From the NCBI GenBank assembly GCA_947628975.1, contig CANRBW010000009.1, forward strand, positions 1 through 20,274: 20,274 bases of DNA, read 5' to 3'. Position numbers and translations under genes: made by a program. This DNA comes from an uncultured Oscillospiraceae bacterium. Lineage in GTDB: Bacteria; Bacillota; Clostridia; Oscillospirales; Oscillospiraceae. Shown piece after piece: positions 7,270-14,338 of the stretch (positions are counted from its first letter, which is position 1; every line of letters begins with the position of its first letter). The notes under the pieces are model-generated. The model was not told the origin of the DNA. It saw only the letters and a program-made list of their open reading frames with translations, and did no database searches.

Positions 7270-9411
7270 ATGAAGATGAAAAAAGCACTTGCGATGGCCC
7301 TGGCTCTGATCATGTTGCTGGGCGCGCTGGCCGGCTGCGCCCCCCAGATCGTGGTCCAGGGGGAGATCCCCCCCTCCGCGCTGGGCAGCGGCTCCGGCTA
7401 CGAGAACGAGGCTCTGGCCTTTGAGCCCGGCACCGTCCTGCGGATGGCCGTGGGCTACAACAGCCCGGAGACCGGCCTGTTCTTCAACTCCGAGATCGCC
7501 GGCTCCGGCATCACCCTGGCCGACGGCAAGACCTACAACACCGGCGACCTGAAGCCCACCTGGGTGGAGGTCCAGAACCAGCTGGGCATGACCTTCGAGG
7601 ACAAGTACCAGGGCAACAGCGACTCCAAGGAGTTCGACTACTGGAAGGAGAAGCTGAACCAGGTGGATATGGTGGCCGGCACCGCCACCACCCTGGCCGA
7701 GTACGGCAACGCGGGCAGCCTGGTGAACATCGCCGAGCACCTGGACGAGATGCCCAACTTCAAGGCGTATCTGGACGCCAACCCCATCGTCCGGATGTCC
7801 ATCACCAGCGACACCCAGACCGGCGCCATCTACTTCAGCCCCTACTTTGACGGCGTGGACGACATCGAGCGTATGCCCCTGATGCGGACCGACTGGGTCC
7901 GCAAGCTCCTGGACGGCGAGGGCCCCTTCTCCGCCGACAGAGCCGGGACCACCTCCACCCCCGCCTATGAGCCCTATATGCCCACCTCCGGCGTCATCTC
8001 CATCAGCGTGGTGGCCAAGGACGGCAAGGGCGTGGACGTCATCAGCAAGAACTACGACGCCGCGGGCAACATCGTGGCCAAGATGAACGCCGCCGGCCCC
8101 ATGGGCGGTGTGGAAGCGGTGAATATGCTCCGCGATTACATCGACCAGGCCTATGACGGCTACTACGGCACCGAGCGCTCCGACCTGTTCATCGGCCAGA
8201 ACGCCGCCTGGGACGCCGACGAGATGGTGGCCCTGCTGCGCTGCGTGGTGGCCAACGCCCCCACCCTCAACGGCACCGACCAGATCCAGGGCCTGTTCTG
8301 CCGTGAGGACCAGAACAACCAGCGCCGTCTGGACATGGTCCACCTGGCCGGCCTGCTCTTCGGCGTGCGCGGCCTGGAGTCCCGCAAGGACTACCTCTTC
8401 ATGGACACCGAGGGCAACCTCCACGACGCCCGCCAGGAGGTGGACACCTACCAGGCGCTGGACCGGATGCGCGACCTGGTCACCGAGGGCCTGATCTCCA
8501 GCGCCTTCAAGAACAGCGAGGATATGGAGACCCGCAAGTACCTGGAGAACGACCTGGGCTTCATGCACTACGACTACAACCAGACCCAGACCCTCTACAA
8601 CGAGGACGGCAAGACCTTCCAGGAGGGCGAGGAGTACCGGGCCGTGATGGTCCCCATCGCCCGCTGGTATGACGGCACCGACGAGGACGGCGTGTATATG
8701 CGCTTCACCGAGTCTTGGCGCAGCGTGAAGACCGGCGGCTGGGCCATCTCCGCCAAGGGCGTTCAGGGCGACGACAACAAGCTGAAGGCCGCCCTGGCCC
8801 TGATCGACTTCGCCTACACCGACGAGGGCATGACCCTGCTGAGTTACGGCCCCAAGGAGTTCCGCTCCACCATCAAGTTTTCCTTCAACGGCGAGAAGTT
8901 CCCCGAGATCTCCGACGCCTGCCGGGCGGAGCTGTGGGATAAGGCCGGCGGCAACTACACCAACTACGCCCGCCAGTACCTGGGCTCCACCCTGTCCTTC
9001 GTCAAGCTCCAGTCCTTCGAGTATCAGTGCACCACCGAGGTGGGCCGCGAGGGCGCGGGCTACATCTCCAACGCCATCGCCCTGGGCGTCATCAAGCACC
9101 CCAAGCTGGCTGTGGATACCGACAATATGTGGTACACCAGCGTGCCCACCACCCTGCCCACCACCAAGGTGGAGAACGACCAGATCAACAGCTACTCCAG
9201 CCTGGGCACCAGCATGTTCGGCGCCTCCAAGGACCAGAAGAACATCCTGGTGGACATCATCGTCGGCGGCTATAAGGAGGAGGGCATGAGCGACGCGGCC
9301 TCCGCCGCCGCCGCCGTGGCCAACACCTTCTCCGGCGCCCAGTACCTGAAGCTCCAGACCAGCGGCTGGCAGCGCGCCTACGAGTACTATCAGACCATTC
9401 AGGACCAGTGA
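7270..9411 (+). CDS. Large sugar-binding lipoprotein of the ABC importer
   Basis: This 713-residue extracellular binding protein captures the oligosaccharide for the two permeases. A signal peptide ends in the lipobox LAGC with Cys23 as the lipidation site. A conventional AAGGAGG lies five bases before the ATG; an upstream in-frame extension lacks such a signal and would bury the signal peptide. LplA/YtcQ-type binding proteins usually have about 500-560 residues, so this one carries roughly 150-200 extra residues, possibly an enlarged or additional lobe. Third codon positions are almost all G or C and codon choice is very restricted, suggesting very high expression. Two hairpins follow the stop codon, the usual way to raise the amount of binding protein over the membrane subunits. 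Confidence 0.88.
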   Translation: MKMKKALAMALALIMLLGALAGCAPQIVVQGEIPPSALGSGSGYENEALAFEPGTVLRMAVGYNSPETGLFFNSEIAGSGITLADGKTYNTGDLKPTWVEVQNQLGMTFEDKYQGNSDSKEFDYWKEKLNQVDMVAGTATTLAEYGNAGSLVNIAEHLDEMPNFKAYLDANPIVRMSITSDTQTGAIYFSPYFDGVDDIERMPLMRTDWVRKLLDGEGPFSADRAGTTSTPAYEPYMPTSGVISISVVAKDGKGVDVISKNYDAAGNIVAKMNAAGPMGGVEAVNMLRDYIDQAYDGYYGTERSDLFIGQNAAWDADEMVALLRCVVANAPTLNGTDQIQGLFCREDQNNQRRLDMVHLAGLLFGVRGLESRKDYLFMDTEGNLHDARQEVDTYQALDRMRDLVTEGLISSAFKNSEDMETRKYLENDLGFMHYDYNQTQTLYNEDGKTFQEGEEYRAVMVPIARWYDGTDEDGVYMRFTESWRSVKTGGWAISAKGVQGDDNKLKAALALIDFAYTDEGMTLLSYGPKEFRSTIKFSFNGEKFPEISDACRAELWDKAGGNYTNYARQYLGSTLSFVKLQSFEYQCTTEVGREGAGYISNAIALGVIKHPKLAVDTDNMWYTSVPTTLPTTKVENDQINSYSSLGTSMFGASKDQKNILVDIIVGGYKEEGMSDAASAAAAVANTFSGAQYLKLQTSGWQRAYEYYQTIQDQ

Positions 9412-9412
9412 G

Positions 9413-9482
9413 CCGTTCCGTCTCATTGACGGAGCGGGAGAGACCGCTGTCCGCGTCCGGAGAACGCGCCGGGCGCGGACAG
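9413..9482 (+). promoter_or_regulatory. Two tandem hairpins after the binding-protein gene
   Basis: The first stem, CCGTTCCGTC (9413-9422) with 9428-9437, has ten pairs including one wobble. The second, CTGTCCGCGTCCGG (9447-9460) with 9469-9482, has fourteen pairs including one wobble and an eight-base loop. Neither is followed by a U tract, so these look like mRNA-stabilising or partial-attenuation structures rather than full terminators. Confidence 0.65.
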
Positions 9483-9501
9483 GCGAAACAGGGAGGTCAC
9501 T

Positions 9502-10119
9502 ATGTACAAGAAGCAAGTTAAGTGGCAAAAGATTTTCTGTCTGATGGCCCTGATCGTCAGCGCCGTGGTCTTTGTCTACTCGCTGGGGTTGGCAACCGAC
9601 TTGAACGACGCGCTGAGCAAGGCGATGCCCTTCGCCGAGGACCCGGACAACTCGGCCGTCACCGGCGCCCGGATCTTCTACGACATCCAGCCCTTCAACA
9701 AGGCGCTGATGCCGGCGGGCCTGGGCCTGATCATCCTGGCTGTGGTCCTGTTCATCACCAACACCCACAGCCGCCGGCGCTACTACATCGGCAACTACGT
9801 CGCCACCGGCCTTTGGTCGGTCGCCGCGGTGGCCACCGCCATCTGGTCCCACATCGAGATCACCGGCTTCAAGGCCCAGTTCCAGAACACCGTGAACTTT
9901 GACGAGCTGGCCGCCTACGCCGAGGAGTGGGGGACCCCCGCCCTGACCCGGAACGACACCTTCTGGTTCGACATCCACTACCTGGTCATGGTCCTGCTGC
10001 TGGTGATGGTGGTGATCCTGGTGGGCAACGCCGTGTGGAAGACCAGCCTGATGCGGCAGGAGGCCGCCCTCCTGGCCGGGGCCCCGGACAAGAAAGCGGC
10101 TGGCGCCCAGGCCAAGTAA
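9502..10119 (+). CDS. Uncharacterised four-helix membrane protein (first of the pair before ATPase 1)
   Basis: I do not recognise this 205-residue protein. Predicted helices are at about residues 10-30, 68-87, 96-116 and 158-177. A ~37-residue loop containing DIQPFNKALM follows helix 1, and a ~40-residue loop (WSHIEITG to FWFDIHY) follows helix 3. Both loops should face outside if the N-terminus is inside. The C-terminal tail is short, Ala/Lys-rich and likely cytoplasmic. The start has GGGAGG eight bases upstream. It is placed between the binding protein and an ATPase, so an accessory role in the importer is the simplest reading. No catalytic motif is evident. Confidence 0.75.
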   Translation: MYKKQVKWQKIFCLMALIVSAVVFVYSLGLATDLNDALSKAMPFAEDPDNSAVTGARIFYDIQPFNKALMPAGLGLIILAVVLFITNTHSRRRYYIGNYVATGLWSVAAVATAIWSHIEITGFKAQFQNTVNFDELAAYAEEWGTPALTRNDTFWFDIHYLVMVLLLVMVVILVGNAVWKTSLMRQEAALLAGAPDKKAAGAQAK

Positions 10120-10176
10120 CACCCAACAAAAACTATACCGTTTGGCGCGGTGAATTCAGAGGGAGGCGACTGCACC

Positions 10177-10755
10177 ATGAAGGAAGAGCAAACCCAGAAG
10201 GCGTTTGCGACGAAAGCAAAGCCGGCGGCCGGTCGTGAACTGACGGAGGACCGGATCATCCGGCGCGACAGGATGCGCTTCAAGAAGAACAAGACCTCCG
10301 CGAACCTGACCCTGCTGGCCATCCTGCTCAACGTCCTCTATTTCGTGAACCTCTATCAGCAGGACAAGGGCGAGAACCACTACTACCACAGCATGATCAT
10401 CGGCATCTCCATCGTCTACAACCTGATCTTCATGCTGGCGGCGTTCCTGGCCGAGGAGGGCGTGAAGAACTACAAGAAGAACTACTCGTTCCCCCTGATC
10501 GTGCTGGGGGTGATCCAGATCGGGCGGATCTTCATCCTGCCCATGGACGCGCACAGCACCGTCCTGAGCATGGGTCAGACGGTGATGGGCAACGGCCAGT
10601 TCACCTACCTGGTGGTCCTGCTGGTCCTCTCCGCGGTCTGCCTGCTGGTGGCGGCGGCGGTCAACCTCGTGAAATGCAGCGAGCTGGCAGCCCATATGAA
10701 GACGCTGGAAGTTCGGCCTGACGGCACCCGCGTCCTGGCCGGAAAGTCCGCATAA
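10177..10755 (+). CDS. Uncharacterised four-helix membrane protein (second of the pair before ATPase 1)
   Basis: I do not recognise this 192-residue protein. A highly charged N-terminal tail of about 40 residues (RIIRRDRMRFKKNK) precedes four helices at roughly 42-60, 72-93, 104-122 and 142-164. A ~28-residue cytoplasmic tail ends in RPDGTRVLAGKSA. The start at 10177 is chosen over an in-frame ATG at 10150 because GAGGGAGG lies between them at proper distance. Helix spacing and charged N-terminus are very like the protein at 11859, suggesting distant common ancestry, which needs a profile comparison. It ends 12 bases before the first ATPase gene, suggesting translational coupling and a physical partner role. 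Confidence 0.75.
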   Translation: MKEEQTQKAFATKAKPAAGRELTEDRIIRRDRMRFKKNKTSANLTLLAILLNVLYFVNLYQQDKGENHYYHSMIIGISIVYNLIFMLAAFLAEEGVKNYKKNYSFPLIVLGVIQIGRIFILPMDAHSTVLSMGQTVMGNGQFTYLVVLLVLSAVCLLVAAAVNLVKCSELAAHMKTLEVRPDGTRVLAGKSA

Positions 10756-10767
10756 GGAGGGGTCGAG

Positions 10768-11844
10768 ATGGCAGAGCTGAGCTTACAGCACATCGACAAG
10801 ATATACGACAACAACGTCCAGGCGGTCTTTGACTTCAATCTGGACGTGAAGGACGGCGAGCTGATCGTCCTGGTGGGACCCTCCGGCTGCGGCAAGTCCA
10901 CCACCCTGCGGATGGTGGCCGGGCTGGAGGACATCTCCAAGGGGCACCTCTACCTGGACGGCAAGGACATCACCCAGGTCCCCGCCAAGGACCGGGACAT
11001 GGCCATGGTCTTCCAGAACTACGCCCTGTACGGCCATATGACCATCTATGAGAACATGGCCTTCTCCCTGACCCTCCGCAAGGAGAACCCCAACGTCATC
11101 CACAAGAAGGTCCTGGCGGCGGCGGAGATCCTGGGCCTGACCTCCCAGCTCAACAAGAAGCCCAACCAGCTGTCCGGCGGCCAGCGCCAGCGGGTGGCCA
11201 TGGGCCGCTCCATCGTCCGCAGCCCCAAGGTCTTCCTGTTCGACGAGCCCCTGTCCAACCTGGACGCCAAGCTCCGCGGCGCCACCCGGCGGGAGATCCT
11301 GCTGCTGCACAAGCGGTTGCAGGCCACCATGCTCTACGTCACCCACGACCAGACCGAGGCGCTGACCCTGGCCGACCGGATCGTGTGTATGTCCATGGGC
11401 CACGTCCAGCAGGTGGGCACCCCTCTGGAGCTCTACGACGCCCCGGCCAACATCTTCGTGGCCAGCTTCATCGGCCTGCCCCCCATGAACCTCTTCGACG
11501 CCAAGGTGGAGGGCGACAAGCTGGTCCTCCAGCAGGGCCAGGGCTATCAGGTGGCCCTCACCGACCAGGAGAAGCAGCTCCTGGCCCCCTATCAGGGCAA
11601 GGTCATCGTCCTGGGCGTCCGCCCCGAGGACATCGAGGAGGGGGCGGGGCTCCCCGTCACCATCTCCAACAACGAGAACCTGGGTATGAACACCCTGGCC
11701 TACGGCAACATCGGCGGCCCCAACGGCGCGAAGATCTGCGCCAAGCTGAAGGGCTGGGTCGGCCATCAGCACGGCGACCAGCTGCAGTTCGCCATCAAGC
11801 GGAAGCATCTCTTTGACAAAGAGACGACCAACGCCATTCGGTAA
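10768..11844 (+). CDS. Sugar ABC transporter ATPase 1 (MsmX/UgpC family)
   Basis: This 358-residue ATP-hydrolysing subunit has Walker A GPSGCGKST (37-45), a Q-loop Gln83, signature LSGGQ (135-139), Walker B VFLFDE (155-160) and H-loop His193, followed by the C-terminal OB-fold regulatory region usual in MsmX. All catalytic residues are present. It departs from the family in places: YALYGHM where YALYPHM is usual, and CMSMGHVQQ where VVMKDGxIQQ is usual. It is about 58% identical, without gaps, to the second ATPase of this operon over the first 200 residues (my hand count). AAGGAGG precedes the start. Multitask MsmX is often encoded away from its permeases, so a dedicated copy inside the operon is notable. 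Confidence 0.93.
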   Translation: MAELSLQHIDKIYDNNVQAVFDFNLDVKDGELIVLVGPSGCGKSTTLRMVAGLEDISKGHLYLDGKDITQVPAKDRDMAMVFQNYALYGHMTIYENMAFSLTLRKENPNVIHKKVLAAAEILGLTSQLNKKPNQLSGGQRQRVAMGRSIVRSPKVFLFDEPLSNLDAKLRGATRREILLLHKRLQATMLYVTHDQTEALTLADRIVCMSMGHVQQVGTPLELYDAPANIFVASFIGLPPMNLFDAKVEGDKLVLQQGQGYQVALTDQEKQLLAPYQGKVIVLGVRPEDIEEGAGLPVTISNNENLGMNTLAYGNIGGPNGAKICAKLKGWVGHQHGDQLQFAIKRKHLFDKETTNAIR

Positions 11845-11858
11845 GGGGGCGAGAAGAC

Positions 11859-12440
11859 ATGGAAAAGAAGAAAATGGGCTTCGCGGCCGGCTGTAAGGAG
11901 TTCATCCGCAAGCGGATCGTCTCCCTCAAGCACAAGCCCCAGACCATCCCCATGATCATGCTGGTGGTGACCTACCTCTACTACTCCCTGCACCTGACCC
12001 ACATCTCCGACACCACCGCGGCCATCAACATCACCCCCATGGGCCTGTGCGGCTTCGTGTCGATGCTGTTCCCGCTGTTGTCCCTGGTGTGCTTCATGAA
12101 CGCCTTCCCCAGCCGCAAGCCCGCCAATAAGCCCATGGTGATCCTCCTGTTCGTGATGATGGTGGCGGTGCTGGCGGCGGACGTGGTGTACATGATGACC
12201 ATCGTTCAGGCGGTCAGCGGGCCCACTAAGACCCTGACCCTCTACATCGGGGACCACTCCAAGCTCGACCCCATGAACCAGGCGCTGAAGACCCTCTGGG
12301 TCCACGGGATCCTGGTGGTCATCTCCCTGGCGCTGGTGGCGCTGCTGCCCCTGTACAGCAAGCTCATCCGCAAGATCAAGACCAGCATCGACGTGGAGGC
12401 CGGCGAGGAGATGGCCGCCATCAGCGTCTCCGACGACTGA
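11859..12440 (+). CDS. Uncharacterised four-helix membrane protein (first of the pair before ATPase 2)
   Basis: I do not recognise this 193-residue protein. A basic N-terminus (KEFIRKRIVSLKHK) precedes helices at about 28-47, 61-83, 92-115 and 147-168. A ~30-residue loop (SGPTKTLTLYIGDHSKLDP) follows helix 3. The C-terminal tail is acidic (DVEAGEEMAAISVSDD). Its topology matches that of the protein at 10177, and the two flank ATPase 1. It starts 14 bases after ATPase 1 with GGGGCGAG as a weak ribosome binding site, which fits translational coupling. The next gene begins one base after its stop. The tight packing argues for a complex with the importer. Confidence 0.75.
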   Translation: MEKKKMGFAAGCKEFIRKRIVSLKHKPQTIPMIMLVVTYLYYSLHLTHISDTTAAINITPMGLCGFVSMLFPLLSLVCFMNAFPSRKPANKPMVILLFVMMVAVLAADVVYMMTIVQAVSGPTKTLTLYIGDHSKLDPMNQALKTLWVHGILVVISLALVALLPLYSKLIRKIKTSIDVEAGEEMAAISVSDD

Positions 12441-12441
12441 G

Positions 12442-13089
12442 ATGGCCAAAGCATCCGGGAAGGACAACCGGGAACGGCCGGACCGCGAGACGGCCTCGGA
12501 CTACTACAAGCTGCACACCCGCGCGGTGGAGGACCTGGCCGAGGCCGACGAGTCCAACTCCCCTCCCGTCAGCAAGGCGGAGCTGGAGCGGTACGGCGCC
12601 AAGAAGAAGCACGGCATCCCCAACTGGATCAAGGTCTGTTTTATCAAGGCCTGGTTCGCCGGGGCGGTGGAGTTCTTCATGATGGCGGGCCTGGTCGCCG
12701 GTTTTCCCGCGATCGCTCTCCCGGAGAATCAGATCGTGATCGTAGGCATCGTTATGGGTATGGTCACCGACCTGCTCACCAATAACATCCTGCGCTTCAT
12801 GGCAACGCCGGATGGAGCCAACGATCCCTGGATGATGTTCGCCAAGAAGCGGTATTTGTCCTTCTTCCTCAACATCATCTACGGAATGTTCCTGATATTC
12901 CTTGTCATCCTGCTCTATGCCCTGACCAACTGGGTCATCAACCTCTTCTATACCGGCCCAGAGCCGGTGAGCCTGGTGATCGAGCCTCTGCTGTTCGGAC
13001 TGTTCTATATGCTCAGCGACGTGGCGCTGGTGGGGCTGAAAAATCTGATCGTGAAGTTGGTTTCATCCCGGAAAAACAAGAACGTGTAG
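12442..13089 (+). CDS. Uncharacterised membrane protein (second of the pair before ATPase 2)
   Basis: I do not recognise this 215-residue protein by name, though I have the impression that similar proteins sit in sugar-transport loci of other gut Clostridia. A ~60-residue hydrophilic, charged N-terminal region precedes about four to five hydrophobic segments near 64-88, 97-113, 138-170 and 178-205. A distinctive stretch MVTDLLTNNILRFM (107-120) joins the second segment to the following loop. The ATG lies one base after the previous stop, so translation is coupled; no separate strong ribosome binding site is visible. From about 12690 onward third positions contain clearly more A and T than in the neighbouring genes. 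Confidence 0.75.
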   Translation: MAKASGKDNRERPDRETASDYYKLHTRAVEDLAEADESNSPPVSKAELERYGAKKKHGIPNWIKVCFIKAWFAGAVEFFMMAGLVAGFPAIALPENQIVIVGIVMGMVTDLLTNNILRFMATPDGANDPWMMFAKKRYLSFFLNIIYGMFLIFLVILLYALTNWVINLFYTGPEPVSLVIEPLLFGLFYMLSDVALVGLKNLIVKLVSSRKNKNV

Positions 13090-13100
13090 GAGGGAAAGTC

Positions 13101-14180
13101 ATGTCCACCCTGGAGCTGAAAAATGTAAACAAGATCTATCCCAACGGATTCCACGCGGTTCATGATTTCAACCTCACCATTGACAAAGGTGAGTTCATCG
13201 TCTTCGTCGGCCCCTCCGGCTGCGGGAAGTCCACCACCCTGCGGATGATCGCCGGACTGGAGGACATCTCCAGCGGCGACTTCAACATCGACGGCAAGCG
13301 GGTCAACGAGCTGGGTCCCCGGGAGAGGGAGGTGGCCATGGTCTTCCAGAGCTACGCCCTGTACCCCAACATGACCGTCTTCGACAACATCGCCTTCGGC
13401 CTGACCCTCCAGGGGGTGGACGACGACGTGATCGAGGAGCGGGTGCTGAAGACCGCCAAGATCCTGGGCCTGACCGACTACCTGGACCGCTTCCCCCGGG
13501 CTCTGTCCGGCGGCCAGCGCCAGCGTGTGGCCATCGGCCGGTCCATCATCCGCAAGGTGGGCATCTTCCTCATGGATGAGCCCCTGTCCAACCTGGACGC
13601 CAAGCAGAGGGTGACCATGCGCTCCGAGATCGCCCAGATCCACCGGGAGGCCGGGGCCACCACCATCTACGTCACCCACGACCAGACCGAGGCCATGACC
13701 CTGGCCGACCGGATCGTGGTGATGAAGGACGGCTACGTCCAGCAGATCGGCACCCCCAAGGAGCTGTACTTCGACCCCGTGAACGTCTTCGTGGCCGGGT
13801 TCATCGGCGAGCCGCCCATGAACTTCATCCACGCCAATGTGAAGAATGGCCGGATCGCCGTGGGGGAGAACAGCCTGGACCTGACCCCGGTGCTGAAGAA
13901 CCGGATGGCCCAGTACGAGGGCAAGCGGATCGTCTTCGGCTTCCGGCCGGAGGCCATCGAACTGGGCAAGAAGGAGGACGCCTACCAGATCAACGCCCTG
14001 GTGGAGCTGTCCGAGATGCTGGGCGACAACACCAACGTCTACGTGGTGGCCGGGGAGGAACGGGCCATCCTGAAGGTGGATCCCCACGACACCCCGGAGA
14101 TGGACGCCGCCATCACCTTCTCCATCCCCTACAAGAGCGTCTACCTCTTCGACGAGGAGACCGAAATGGTCATCAAGTGA
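13101..14180 (+). CDS. Sugar ABC transporter ATPase 2 (MsmX/UgpC family)
   Basis: This 359-residue ATPase has Walker A GPSGCGKST (37-45), Q-loop Gln83, signature LSGGQ (135-139), Walker B IFLMDE (155-160), H-loop His193 and a C-terminal regulatory region. It conforms to the family more closely than ATPase 1 (YALYPNM, VVMKDGYVQQ). AGGAGGG precedes the start. As the last gene before the terminator it could serve this importer as a homodimer, pair with ATPase 1 as a heterodimer, or serve other importers. The first ~30 codons are AT-richer at third positions than the rest, continuing the pattern of the previous gene. Confidence 0.94.
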   Translation: MSTLELKNVNKIYPNGFHAVHDFNLTIDKGEFIVFVGPSGCGKSTTLRMIAGLEDISSGDFNIDGKRVNELGPREREVAMVFQSYALYPNMTVFDNIAFGLTLQGVDDDVIEERVLKTAKILGLTDYLDRFPRALSGGQRQRVAIGRSIIRKVGIFLMDEPLSNLDAKQRVTMRSEIAQIHREAGATTIYVTHDQTEAMTLADRIVVMKDGYVQQIGTPKELYFDPVNVFVAGFIGEPPMNFIHANVKNGRIAVGENSLDLTPVLKNRMAQYEGKRIVFGFRPEAIELGKKEDAYQINALVELSEMLGDNTNVYVVAGEERAILKVDPHDTPEMDAAITFSIPYKSVYLFDEETEMVIK

Positions 14181-14204
14181 GAGGCCGGCCCCTTTGAAAT
14201 GGAC

Positions 14205-14238
14205 AAAAGCTCCGAGTTCTATGGAACTCGGAGCTTTT
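14205..14238 (+). terminator. Intrinsic terminator of the importer operon
   Basis: AAAAGCTCCGAGTTC (14205-14219) pairs perfectly with 14224-14238 across a four-base loop, and TTTTATTTTTT runs on from the 3' side. The stem is strong and the U tract long. The A-rich 5' side would also allow termination of transcripts from the opposite strand. Confidence 0.95.
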
Positions 14239-14265
14239 ATTTTTTCCTTGCCAGCCATATTTTTC

Positions 14266-14294
14266 TGGACTTATTCCCCCAGGCGCGGTATACT
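14266..14294 (+). promoter_or_regulatory. Promoter of the isomerase-araC operon
   Basis: TGGACT (14266-14271) and TATACT (14289-14294) are separated by 17 bases, four of six and five of six matches to the sigma-A consensus. The -10 lies 45 bases before the GTG start of the first gene. Confidence 0.7.
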
Positions 14295-14300
14295 ATCCAT

Positions 14301-14310
14301 ATGGACAAAA
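14301..14310 (-). promoter_or_regulatory. Inverted copy of the TTTTGTCCAT operator motif
   Basis: ATGGACAAAA is the exact reverse complement of the half-site found twice before the importer operon. It sits right after the -10 at the expected transcription start, where a bound regulator would block transcription. No second half-site is found 21 bp away. It overlaps a small palindrome TCCATATGGA (14296-14305). Confidence 0.5.
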
Positions 14311-14338
14311 AGGATATTTTGGAAGGGAGGAAATCGCT

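Noticed and set aside
7252..10122. A 956-codon open frame on the minus strand opposite the binding-protein gene
   Set aside because: It is a shadow caused by the high third-position GC of the plus-strand genes; its product is rich in Gly, Val, His and Asp with no domain, and the plus-strand genes are certain.
14199..14208. Another exact ATGGACAAAA beside the importer terminator
   Set aside because: Its last four bases are part of the terminator stem and there is no promoter next to it, so chance or a minor role is more likely than an operator.
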